A DNA stretch of 6,909 bases. Source: Nitrospirota bacterium (GTDB lineage: Bacteria > Nitrospirota > Thermodesulfovibrionia > UBA6902 > DSMQ01). Positions 1-6,178 of this stretch are shown in pieces (the stretch's first letter is position 1; each line of letters begins with the position of its first letter). The stretch is from positions 1-6,909 of the forward strand of contig JACQZD010000190.1 of the NCBI GenBank assembly GCA_016207865.1, written 5' to 3'. The translations under genes were made by a program, and so were the position numbers. The notes beneath the pieces are model-generated. The model searched no databases and had not been told where the DNA came from. It saw only the letters and a program-made list of their open reading frames with translations.

Positions 1-12
1 CTGCCGGTAGTC

Positions 13-47
13 AGGTTAAAAGGTAAGAACTGAGAAGTAAGTTGAAA
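13..47. repeat. Heptad-periodic intergenic repeat, copy 1
   Basis: Five consecutive 7-base units can be laid end to end here, of the type GAAGTAA or GAACTGA, each ending in A and each containing TAA or TGA. Because 7 is not a multiple of 3, the stops fall at 17, 24, 31, 38 and 43 and close all three forward frames. Similar G/A-rich heptads (GGTTGAA type) occur in two other gaps of this window. The units are degenerate and the phase is my own reading, so this copy is the least certain of the three. Any upstream gene probably ends in or just before it. The frame ending at the TGA at 31-33 would give a tail LPVVRLKGKN, which I cannot assign to a family. Confidence 0.45.
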
Positions 48-77
48 ATCCCGCCATAAAAGCAGTATCATTAAACA

Positions 78-728
78 ATGCCGGACTCAGTGAAAATCAC
101 TTTCAAGCAAACATTTAAGAAGAAATTTATTGCCGGTCTGTTTGTATTAATCCCGATAACCGTGACCCTGTCAGTGCTTATCTGGTTTTTCAGGATTATT
201 GACGGACTGCTCGGGCAGTTTTACGATAATCTCTTAGGCTTCCATACGGCCGGGCTCGGATTTGTAACCATCATACTGCTGATTTTTCTTGCAGGAACAA
301 TATCCACAAATGTATTTGGTAAAAAGGTTTTGACTCTTGTGGAAAAATGGCTTTTGCACATCCCTGTTGTCAAAGGCATCTACACGCCCATTAAGCAGAT
401 GGTGGACGCCTTTTCTCCGGAGAACAAAAGCGCCTTTAAAAAATTTGTAATTGTTGAATATCCGCGGACCGGCGTTTATTCATTCGGCTTTCTGACAAAG
501 GAATGCTGTTTAAAACCTGCAGGCGACTCTGAGATTTGCCTTAAGGCAGTATATATCCCCACCAACAATTTATATCTCGGCGCCGTCGCGCTTTTTAAGG
601 AGAACGAAGTTTTTTATACAAAGCTTACCGTTGACGAGGGAATAAAGATAATTCTCTCCGGCGGTATTGTGACGCCTGATTATCTGGCCGAAAGCCCTCC
701 ATTGGATAAGGAGGGTTCGTACAAATGA
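78..728 (+). CDS. DUF502 family two-pass inner-membrane protein
   Basis: This 216-residue protein matches the DUF502 family, whose molecular function is not established. A lysine-rich N-terminus (residues 9-16) leads into a first hydrophobic segment at about 17-40 and a second at about 59-79, followed by a soluble C-terminal part. The family hallmarks are the stretch IPVVKGIYTPIKQM at 95-108 right after the second membrane segment, and the near-terminal SGGIVTP at 194-200. The ATG at 78 fits the family N-terminus well, but I see no convincing Shine-Dalgarno before it. A GTG at 90 is a weaker alternative. The last residues (about 205-216) are encoded by a palindrome lying in front of glmU and look like an add-on to the family core. 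The TGA overlaps the glmU ATG by 4 nt, so the two genes are probably translated together. A role at the envelope is inference from topology and neighbours only. Confidence 0.85.
   Translation: MPDSVKITFKQTFKKKFIAGLFVLIPITVTLSVLIWFFRIIDGLLGQFYDNLLGFHTAGLGFVTIILLIFLAGTISTNVFGKKVLTLVEKWLLHIPVVKGIYTPIKQMVDAFSPENKSAFKKFVIVEYPRTGVYSFGFLTKECCLKPAGDSEICLKAVYIPTNNLYLGAVALFKENEVFYTKLTVDEGIKIILSGGIVTPDYLAESPPLDKEGSYK
695..715 (+). promoter_or_regulatory. Hairpin enclosing the glmU Shine-Dalgarno
   Basis: CCCTCC at 695-700 pairs perfectly with GGAGGG at 710-715 across a 9-nt loop. An outer G-T wobble and an A-T pair (694/716, 693/717) extend the stem to 8 pairs. The right arm is part of AAGGAGGG at 708-715, which ends 9 nt before the glmU ATG and is the obvious ribosome-binding site. 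In the folded mRNA this site would be hidden. Ribosomes finishing the upstream DUF502 gene, whose stop overlaps the glmU start, would melt the stem, so it could enforce translational coupling. The structure is seen in the sequence; the regulatory role is inference. It may instead be a short repetitive palindrome. Confidence 0.5.
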
Positions 729-1741
729 ACATATGCGCTGTTATACTTGCAGCAGGGCGCGGCAAGCGCATGAACTCCCTTAAACCGAAGGTACTGCATG
801 AAGTTTTGGGCAGGCCTATGATCAGGTATGCGGTTGACGCCGCAGCCGCGCTGAAGCCGAAAAAAATCGTAATAGTCGTTAATTCCGGTGCAGACGAGGT
901 AAAACAGCAGGTTAAAGACGGGCATGTGTCGTTTGTTTTTCAAAAAAAACTGCTCGGCACCGGCCATGCGCTGGCAGAGGCAAAGAAGGCATTGAAGGGG
1001 ATGAACCGCTGTACGATTGTTGTAATTAACGGAGACTCGCCGTTAATAACGGGCAGAACACTGAAGACCTTTTTAAGAAAACACACGGCTTGCGGGAATG
1101 ATTTGTCAGTCGGGTTTTTTATTGATGAGTCCTTGTCGGGATACGGCAGGATACTGCGTGATGAATCAGGAATAGTTACAGGGATAATTGAAGACAAACA
1201 TGCAACTTCAGATGAAAAAAGAGGGGCCGGGGAATTAAATGCAGGGATTTATGCTATTGAACCCCTTGTTATGGATTATCTCAGCAGGCTGAGACTGCAC
1301 GGCTCTTCGGGCGAATATTATCTCACGGATATTGTCAGGGAGGCGGTTAAGGCCCGCAGAAAAGTTGAGGCTTATGAATGTCCGGCAGAAGAGGTCCGCG
1401 GCGTTAACACAAGGGCGGAGCTTTTTCAGGCGGCGGATATATTGAATAAAAAAATTATTTTGAAATGGATGATGAAGGGGGTCTCATTTATGGACCCTGC
1501 AATGACAATTGTTCAGCCTTCTGTTAAAATAGGAAAAGATACGGTTATCCATCCCAATACATATTTTGAAGGCAGTACATCAATAGGCAGAAACTGCGTA
1601 ATTTATCCTGGCGTGAGGATATGCGGCAGCAGTATCGGCAGCGGAGTAATAATTAAGGATAATTCGCTGATAGAAGACAGCAAGATAGAGGCGGGTTCAG
1701 TCGTAGGACCGCTGGCACACTTTAAAAATAATAAAGGTTGA
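725..1741 (+). CDS. glmU: GlmU-type UDP-GlcNAc pyrophosphorylase lacking the acetyltransferase domain
   Basis: The protein (338 aa) should transfer UMP from UTP to N-acetylglucosamine-1-phosphate to give UDP-GlcNAc in the cytoplasm. The nucleotidyltransferase domain (about 1-230) looks complete: LAAGRGKRM at 8-16, K22 in PKVLH, Q73, GTG at 78-80, D104 in NGDSPLI, GYGRI at 139-143, E156, N172 in LNAGIYA, and N228 in GVNTR, matching GlmU nucleotide, sugar and metal ligands. A linker helix and several left-handed beta-helix turns follow (about 260-332). The protein then stops right after VGPLAHF, where GlmU normally continues for over 100 residues with the acetyltransferase site. Full-length GlmU is about 450-460 aa. 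An E. coli GlmU cut to 331 residues is known to keep pyrophosphorylase activity, so function is plausible here, but GlcN-1-P acetylation must come from elsewhere. Strong SD at 708-715; overlaps the previous gene by 4 nt and lies next to glmS as in many bacteria. Confidence 0.88.
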   Translation: MNICAVILAAGRGKRMNSLKPKVLHEVLGRPMIRYAVDAAAALKPKKIVIVVNSGADEVKQQVKDGHVSFVFQKKLLGTGHALAEAKKALKGMNRCTIVVINGDSPLITGRTLKTFLRKHTACGNDLSVGFFIDESLSGYGRILRDESGIVTGIIEDKHATSDEKRGAGELNAGIYAIEPLVMDYLSRLRLHGSSGEYYLTDIVREAVKARRKVEAYECPAEEVRGVNTRAELFQAADILNKKIILKWMMKGVSFMDPAMTIVQPSVKIGKDTVIHPNTYFEGSTSIGRNCVIYPGVRICGSSIGSGVIIKDNSLIEDSKIEAGSVVGPLAHFKNNKG

Positions 1742-1789
1742 AGGATGAGGGTTTTTAACTGTTCACTGTCATCTGTTAACTGTTAACTG
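1736..1789. repeat. Heptad-periodic intergenic repeat, copy 2
   Basis: Two GGTTGAA/GGATGAG heptads occupy 1736-1749. After a 5-nt spacer come five exact-phase heptads of consensus TTAACTG at 1755-1789 (three identical units and two variants, TTCACTG and TCATCTG). The first block contains the glmU stop codon (1739-1741). The second block ends 8 nt before the glmS ATG. Units with TTAACTG carry TAA on both strands, so frames are closed in both directions. The arrangement recalls the heptameric STRR repeats described in cyanobacterial genomes; whether it is the same family is unknown. Confidence 0.8.
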
Positions 1790-1797
1790 TCTTAATT

Positions 1798-3627
1798 ATG
1801 TGCGGAATAATCGGATACATAGGCAAGCAAAACGCCATCCCGATACTTATTGACGGGCTTAAGAGGCTGGAGTACAGGGGTTATGACTCCGCAGGCCTTG
1901 CATTTGTCAAAAGCGGCAAGATTCATGTAAGGCGCTGCGCCGGCAAGATACGCGAGCTTGAAAGCTCAATAAAAAGTGAAAACCTGCAAAGCCACACCGG
2001 CATAGGGCACACGCGCTGGGCCACCCACGGCAGGCCCTCAGAGGAAAACGCGCATCCGCACAGGGCGGGCGGAATTGTCGTGGTCCATAACGGCATTATT
2101 GAAAATTACCTTGAGCTTAAAACAGAGCTTAAAAAAGAAGGTCATGTCTTTACGTCGGAGACCGACACTGAAGTCATATGCCATTTAATTGACAGGCATG
2201 TAAAAAAGGGCCTGAAGATTGAAGACGCGACAAGAGAGGCCCTGAAGCATATTGAAGGCGCATATGCCATTGGAATTATCAGGGAGGATGAACCTGACAG
2301 GATTATTGCGGTGAGAAAGGACAGCCCGCTTATTCTCGGGCTCGGGCAGGACGAATTTTTCATAGCATCGGATATTCCCGCATTTCTTAATTATACGAGG
2401 GATGCGCTAATTCTTGATAACAACGAAATGGCGGTAATCACCCGCGGCGGAGTTGCCGTATCAGACCTTGAGGGGAATCCCCTGAATAAGAAAATAACGA
2501 CCATAACGTGGAGTCCTGCAATGGCTGAAAAAGGCGGTTACAGACATTTTATGCTAAAGGAAATATTTGAACAGCCGAGGGCGATAACGGATACTATAAG
2601 AAACAGGTTTTCGCTGGAAAAAGGCGAGGTGAGTTTAGACGAATTTTCAATGACTGCCGCTGAAATGAAGAAGGCAGGCAAGATATTCCTTGTGGCCTGC
2701 GGTACGTCATGGCATTCTGCGCTGGCAGGGAAATATATGATTGAAGATATTGCAGGTGTGCCTGCTGAGGTTGATATCGCATCAGAATTCAGGTACAGGA
2801 ATACTATAATCCCGAAAGACAGCATTGTAATTGTCATAACCCAATCGGGCGAGACGGCGGACACAATCGCCGCCCAGCGCGAGGCAAAGCGTAAGGGTGC
2901 TAAGGTATTAAGCATATGCAATGTGGTCGGCAGTACCTCCTCAAGGGAGGCCGACAGTGTTTTTTATACTCACTCCGGCCCGGAAATAGGGGTCGCATCA
3001 ACAAAGGCTTTTACCACACAGCTTATTTCGCTTTATTTATTCTCTATAGCCCTCGCGCATGCAAGGGGCGCTCTTGATAAAAAGAGGATAAGTGAGATGC
3101 TCCATGAACTGCTGCTCTTGCCTGAAAAGGTTGAAAAAGTCCTGAAGATTGAGGAGTCTGTCCTGAGGATAGCCAAGAAATATTTTCAGGCAAAAGATTT
3201 TCTTTACCTGGGCCGGGGCCTCCATTATCCGATAGCCCTTGAAGGCGCGCTGAAACTCAAGGAAATCTCCTATATCCATGCGGAAGGTTATCCGGCGGGC
3301 GAAATGAAGCACGGCCCCATTGCCCTTATAGATAACGAGATGCCTGTGCTGGTCCTGGCGCCGAAAGATAAGGTCTATGAGAAGATTCTCTCCAATATTG
3401 AAGAGGTAAAAAGCAGGGGAGGCCTGGTCATAGCCCTTGCAACAGAAGGGGACAGCAATATCACCGCTCTTACTCCGGATGTAATCTTCCTTCCTGAATC
3501 AAATCCGTATCTCACCCCTGTTTTATTTACCGTTCCGCTTCATCTGCTGGCATACCATATAGCGGTTTTGAGGGGTTGCGACGTGGACCAGCCGAGAAAT
3601 CTTGCAAAAAGCGTTACAGTGGAGTAA
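1798..3627 (+). CDS. glmS: Glutamine--fructose-6-phosphate aminotransferase (isomerizing)
   Basis: GlmS converts fructose-6-phosphate and glutamine to glucosamine-6-phosphate and glutamate, the first committed step to UDP-GlcNAc. The length (609 aa counting Met) equals that of the E. coli enzyme. The N-terminal class II glutaminase domain has the nucleophile C2 in MCGIIGYI, EYRGYDS at 25-31, HTRWATHG at 71-78 and HNGIIENY at 97-104. Two SIS domains follow, with CGTSWH at 301-306, QSGET at 350-353 region, STKAF at 401-405, and the isomerase residues K486, E489, H505 and K604 in the order seen in E. coli (its K485, E488, H504, K603 without Met). The C-terminus PRNLAKSVTVE is canonical. It starts 56 nt after glmU, probably in the same operon. 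No good Shine-Dalgarno is visible, since heptad repeats fill the site. The gap is too short for a glmS ribozyme, and I see none. Confidence 0.97.
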   Translation: MCGIIGYIGKQNAIPILIDGLKRLEYRGYDSAGLAFVKSGKIHVRRCAGKIRELESSIKSENLQSHTGIGHTRWATHGRPSEENAHPHRAGGIVVVHNGIIENYLELKTELKKEGHVFTSETDTEVICHLIDRHVKKGLKIEDATREALKHIEGAYAIGIIREDEPDRIIAVRKDSPLILGLGQDEFFIASDIPAFLNYTRDALILDNNEMAVITRGGVAVSDLEGNPLNKKITTITWSPAMAEKGGYRHFMLKEIFEQPRAITDTIRNRFSLEKGEVSLDEFSMTAAEMKKAGKIFLVACGTSWHSALAGKYMIEDIAGVPAEVDIASEFRYRNTIIPKDSIVIVITQSGETADTIAAQREAKRKGAKVLSICNVVGSTSSREADSVFYTHSGPEIGVASTKAFTTQLISLYLFSIALAHARGALDKKRISEMLHELLLLPEKVEKVLKIEESVLRIAKKYFQAKDFLYLGRGLHYPIALEGALKLKEISYIHAEGYPAGEMKHGPIALIDNEMPVLVLAPKDKVYEKILSNIEEVKSRGGLVIALATEGDSNITALTPDVIFLPESNPYLTPVLFTVPLHLLAYHIAVLRGCDVDQPRNLAKSVTVE

Positions 3628-3665
3628 TAATATAATACAAATTACTTGTTAAATGGATAGCGAGT

Positions 3666-3748
3666 ATTCCCCGTGACGAGGGCAAGCGAGCGAATAGGAT
3701 AAAGAAATTCCTTACATTAGATTCCCTGTGGGCTTGCCACAGAGAATA
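3666..3748. repeat. Pair of related palindromic units
   Basis: ATTCCCCGTG at 3666-3675 and ATTCCCTGTG at 3721-3730 differ by one base, and each is followed by GAATA (3692-3696 and 3744-3748). The second unit folds well: CTGTGG at 3726-3731 pairs with CCACAG at 3737-3742 over a 5-nt loop. After a C-A mismatch the stem continues with ATTC/GAAT (3721-3724 with 3744-3747). The first unit keeps the outer arms TATTC/GAATA and an inner CCC/GGG but has a diverged centre. The inner words GGCAAGC (3681-3687) and GCTTGCC (3732-3738) are reverse complements of each other. This looks like a decayed pair of REP-like elements. Confidence 0.5.
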
Positions 3749-3763
3749 TCAATCTGGTATTAT
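3734..3763 (+). promoter_or_regulatory. Candidate sigma70-type promoter for the helicase operon
   Basis: TTGCCA at 3734-3739 stands 18 nt before TATTAT at 3758-3763. The -10 is preceded by TG one base upstream (3755-3756), giving an extended -10. Transcription would start near 3770, leaving a leader of about 27 nt before the helicase ATG at 3797. The -35 lies in the loop and right arm of the hairpin at 3721-3747. A second TATAAT at 3763-3768 overlaps. Position and spacing support it; the region is AT-rich, so chance matches are possible. Confidence 0.35.
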
Positions 3764-3796
3764 ATAATAATCTTAAAAAGCATTTGCCAGGTACTA

Positions 3797-4174
3797 ATGA
3801 GCAAAAATTCACTACTAAACGACCTTAATCCCCAGCAAAGAGACGCAGTATTGCATACCAAGGGCCCGCTGCTTATACTTGCAGGCGCCGGAAGCGGAAA
3901 AACAAAGGTAATCACATACAGGTATGCACACTTAGTTTCAGCGCATAAAGTGCCTCCTGCCTCAATACTGGCCATGACCTTTACGAACAAGGCGGCCGGT
4001 GAAATGCGCGACAGGATTGAAAGGCTGATGAACAGGAGCCTCAAGGGTTTATGGATAGGGACCTTTCATGCCCTTTCCAACAGGATATTAAGAAAAGAGA
4101 TTGACCACCTGGGTTTTCATCGTGATTTTGTAATTTATGATGATGACGACTCTAGCAGCCTTGTGAGGAATTAA
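3797..4174 (+). CDS. pcrA: PcrA/UvrD superfamily 1 helicase, N-terminal piece (frameshifted)
   Basis: This is the first 125 residues of an SF1A 3'-5' DNA helicase that unwinds DNA in repair and replication. It contains the Q motif LNPQQRDAV (10-18), Walker A AGAGSGKT (29-36), motif Ia TFTNKAAGEM (61-70) and motif Ib WIGTFHAL (86-93), then runs through FVIYDDDD and ends abruptly at a TAA (4172-4174) where the family continues. The ATG at 3797 is chosen because MSKNSLLNDLNPQQRDAV matches the family N-terminus; the upstream GTG at 3728 would add 23 residues with no family resemblance. Only a weak AGG precedes the start. The rest of the helicase follows at once in the -1 frame. Alone, this piece could bind ATP at most partly, as the Walker B and arginine-finger motifs are in the second piece. 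Confidence 0.9.
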   Translation: MSKNSLLNDLNPQQRDAVLHTKGPLLILAGAGSGKTKVITYRYAHLVSAHKVPPASILAMTFTNKAAGEMRDRIERLMNRSLKGLWIGTFHALSNRILRKEIDHLGFHRDFVIYDDDDSSSLVRN

Positions 4175-4176
4175 AG
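4151..4176 (+). other. Frameshift site within pcrA
   Basis: Similarity to the helicase passes from one frame to the next in this short interval. The downstream frame is open only from 4156 (a TAG lies at 4153-4155), and the upstream frame closes at 4172-4174, so the lesion sits between about 4156 and 4171. One missing base restores a continuous protein: SSSLVR, one residue, then LKMHEAIYK. There is no canonical X XXY YYZ slippery heptamer, so programmed -1 frameshifting is not supported. A 1-nt assembly or sequencing error, or a true mutation, are the main explanations. Confidence 0.85.
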
Positions 4177-5901
4177 ATGCATGAGGCAATTTATAAAGGC
4201 ATTGCGTCAAAGATATCATCCCTGAAGGCGGCCTTAATCGGGCCGCATGAATTTCTTAATAATGAGACCAGCTTTGACTTTGATGAAAAATTTGCGCGGG
4301 TATATGTACGATATCAGGATGAATTAAAGAAAAACAATGCCCTTGATTTTGACGATCTGATTTTGCATACCGTACGCCTGTTTGAAGAGCACCCGGCAGC
4401 ACTTAATAAATACAACAAGGAAATCTCGCATATAATGGTTGATGAATTTCAGGATACAAACACAGCCCAGTACAGGCTTTCCAAGCTTCTTGCCGGAGCG
4501 CATAAAAACCTTTGTGTTGTCGGAGATGACGACCAGAGCATTTACAGATTCAGGGGCGCCGACGTAAGAAATATAATGTCTTTTGAAAAAGATTTTTCTT
4601 CAGCCAGAGTGATAAAACTGGAACAGAATTACAGGTCTACTCAGGTAATTCTTGATGCCGCCGCCGGCGTTATTTCCCAGAACCCCGTAAGAAAGTTGAA
4701 GAAACTATGGACCGAGAAAAATGAAGGGGAAAAATTATACTATTGCATTGCAAACAGTGAAAATGACGAAGCGCGGTATATTGCAAAATCCATAAGAGAG
4801 CTTTATCTCAAAGGTAAATATTCATACAGCGACTTTGCCGTTCTGTACAGGATGAATCTTCAGGCCAGGGCCTTGGAAGAGGCGCTGAGGGTGTACGGCA
4901 TGCCTTACCGCATAATCGGCGGAGTAAGTTTTTATCAGAGAAGAGAGGTAAAGGACATTATCTCTTACCTCAAGGTTATCAATAACCCGAAGGATTCAGT
5001 CAGCCTGAAGAGGATTATAAACTGTCCGCCGAGGGGCATCGGCGACACCACGACGGCGCGGATAGAAAATGAGGCTAAGAAGAAAAACAAGAGTTTTTTT
5101 GATGCCATGAAATCTCTTTCCTCCAGCAGTGATTCTGCGGCCTTGAAGGAAAAGATTACTGATTTCATAGAGATTATTGATGAATTAACCGCCAAACGCG
5201 GAATGGCCCTGCCCCAGCTTATACGATTAGTCCTTGAAAAGACAGGGTATATCAAATGGGTTGAAAAGGAGCGCATTGAGAATCTCACTGAGATTATCCG
5301 TTTGGCGGAAGGCATGAACCTGCAGGAATTAATTGATACGGCCTCGCTTTTCAGCGGAGCGGACGAGCGGGTTGACGGCAACTGCATTACGCTCATGACC
5401 CTGCACAGCGCCAAAGGGCTGGAGTTCCCGGTTGTGTTCATAGCAGGAGTTGAAAACGGGCTCCTGCCTCATTTCCATGCCATAAAAAACCCGGAAGAAC
5501 TGCATGAAGAACGCAGACTTTTTTATGTCGGCATAACCAGGGCTAAAGATATACTTATTCTTTCCAGCGCCAAAAAAAGACGGCTTTATTCGTCCATGCA
5601 GGAGTTAGAGCCGTCAAGATTTTTGAGTGAAATCCCTTCAGGATGCTATTTCTATACGGGAATGATGCCGATTCCTATGGTTGAGTCCGTTGCGAGGATA
5701 ACTCCCAAGCGTTCACGGACCGTGGAGTTTCCAGCCCCTTCAATTTTCCTGCCCGGCGTCCGGGTAAAACATCCCAAGTGGGGAATCGGGGTGGTGAGGG
5801 ACAGTTACGGCGAAACGGACGATGTGAAAGTAATGGTAAATTTCTCCACTGTCGGGGTAAAAAGACTATCGCTGAAATTTGCCAATCTTGAGAGGCTTTG
5901 A
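4177..5901 (+). CDS. pcrA: PcrA/UvrD superfamily 1 helicase, C-terminal piece (frameshifted)
   Basis: This 574-residue piece carries the rest of the helicase: LDFDDL (56-61), motif II VDEFQDTN (88-95), motif III GDDDQSIYRFRGA (116-128), motif IV QNYRST (150-155), the 2A/2B region with YRIIGGVSFYQRREVKDI, motif V TLHSAKGLEF (408-417), and motif VI LFYVGITRAK (448-457) with the arginine finger. Residues about 524-574 (GVRVKHPKWGIGVV to the end) match the C-terminal Tudor-like domain that in PcrA/UvrD contacts RNA polymerase, which suggests a transcription-linked repair role. Joined to the N-terminal piece the protein is about 700 aa, slightly short for PcrA. The ATG at 4177 is only the first Met after the frameshift; a GAGG at 4165-4168 lies 8 nt before it, so separate translation cannot be excluded. 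It ends in TGATG, sharing one base with gatC. Confidence 0.93.
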   Translation: MHEAIYKGIASKISSLKAALIGPHEFLNNETSFDFDEKFARVYVRYQDELKKNNALDFDDLILHTVRLFEEHPAALNKYNKEISHIMVDEFQDTNTAQYRLSKLLAGAHKNLCVVGDDDQSIYRFRGADVRNIMSFEKDFSSARVIKLEQNYRSTQVILDAAAGVISQNPVRKLKKLWTEKNEGEKLYYCIANSENDEARYIAKSIRELYLKGKYSYSDFAVLYRMNLQARALEEALRVYGMPYRIIGGVSFYQRREVKDIISYLKVINNPKDSVSLKRIINCPPRGIGDTTTARIENEAKKKNKSFFDAMKSLSSSSDSAALKEKITDFIEIIDELTAKRGMALPQLIRLVLEKTGYIKWVEKERIENLTEIIRLAEGMNLQELIDTASLFSGADERVDGNCITLMTLHSAKGLEFPVVFIAGVENGLLPHFHAIKNPEELHEERRLFYVGITRAKDILILSSAKKRRLYSSMQELEPSRFLSEIPSGCYFYTGMMPIPMVESVARITPKRSRTVEFPAPSIFLPGVRVKHPKWGIGVVRDSYGETDDVKVMVNFSTVGVKRLSLKFANLERL

Positions 5902-6173
5902 TGGAGATTGAGCGCGTGGCCCTTCTTGCGAGGATTAAGCTTGCAGAAGGGGAAAAAGAGCTGTTTTCAAAACAACTGGGCAGCATCCTCCAATACATAG
6001 ACAAACTGAATGAGCTTGATACAAAAGAGGTGGAGCCTACCTCGCATGTGCTTTCAATGAAAAATATATTCAGGGAAGACAGGACCATTCCTTCACTGTC
6101 AAAGGACCAGGCCCTCCTGAACGCGCCTGACAGCGCCGGTGATTTCTACAGGGTGCCGAAGATAATAGAGTAA
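5901..6173 (+). CDS. gatC: Asp-tRNA(Asn)/Glu-tRNA(Gln) amidotransferase subunit C
   Basis: GatC is the small subunit that holds GatA and GatB together in the GatCAB complex, which amidates misacylated Glu-tRNA(Gln) or Asp-tRNA(Asn). The 90-residue protein shows the family pattern throughout: VALLARIKL (6-14), FSKQLGSILQYIDKLNELDT (22-41), VEPTSHV (44-50), FRED (57-60), NAPDS (74-78) and the closing FYRVPKIIE (82-90). I take the ATG at 5901, which overlaps the helicase TGA by one base and has GAGAGG at 5890-5895 five nt upstream; a TTG at 5898 is possible but less likely. The N-terminus is a few residues shorter than in many GatC proteins. gatA and gatB are not next to it in this window, although gatC often precedes gatA, so they must lie elsewhere. 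Confidence 0.93.
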   Translation: MEIERVALLARIKLAEGEKELFSKQLGSILQYIDKLNELDTKEVEPTSHVLSMKNIFREDRTIPSLSKDQALLNAPDSAGDFYRVPKIIE

Positions 6174-6178
6174 TGAAA

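Larger units (their letters stand above)
3628..3796. other. Non-coding gap between glmS and the helicase
   Basis: This 169-nt stretch has no credible gene. A reading frame opening at the GTG at 3728 runs into the helicase, but its first 23 residues resemble nothing in the helicase family and are encoded by a hairpin. The gap holds two related palindromic units (3666-3696 and 3721-3748), an AT-rich start with a perfect TATAAT at 3631-3636 lacking a well-spaced -35, and a better promoter candidate at 3734-3763. No T-tract follows either hairpin, so I see no intrinsic terminator after glmS. Confidence 0.6.

Noticed and set aside
1..33. C-terminus of an upstream gene (tail LPVVRLKGKN)
   Set aside because: Ten codons are too few to identify a gene, and the end would overlap the heptad repeat; another frame ends at 26, so the choice is undecided.
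680..967. 95-codon minus-strand frame across the DUF502-glmU junction
   Set aside because: It is antisense to the glmU catalytic N-terminus and shows no recognisable domain.
1742..1797. Possible glmS ribozyme or riboswitch upstream of glmS
   Set aside because: The gap is only 56 nt and consists mainly of heptad repeats; there is no room for the ribozyme fold and no matching core is visible.
2538..2921. 127-codon open frame on the minus strand inside glmS
   Set aside because: It lies fully opposite conserved SIS-domain coding sequence; composition and lack of any recognisable motif fit a shadow frame.
2926..2955. Hairpin GTCGG-CCTCC / GGAGG-CCGAC inside glmS
   Set aside because: It has a 5-nt bulge, lacks a U-run and lies in the conserved GSTSSREAD coding segment, so the protein sequence can explain it.
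3631..3636. Perfect TATAAT right after the glmS stop as a promoter
   Set aside because: The nearest -35-like words are 11 nt (TTACAG) or 23 nt (TTGCAA) away, both badly spaced, and the region is simply AT-rich.
3721..3747. Hairpin as terminator of the glmS transcript
   Set aside because: No T-tract follows on the plus strand, and the hairpin sits next to a candidate promoter rather than the gene end.
3728..3796. GTG-initiated extension of the helicase N-terminus by 23 residues
   Set aside because: The added residues are encoded by a hairpin and promoter-like DNA, do not resemble the family, and there is a proper family start at the ATG at 3797.
4965..5441. 158-codon open frame on the minus strand inside the helicase gene
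   Set aside because: It is antisense to conserved helicase motifs, has no family resemblance and no ribosome-binding site context, so I treat it as a chance frame.
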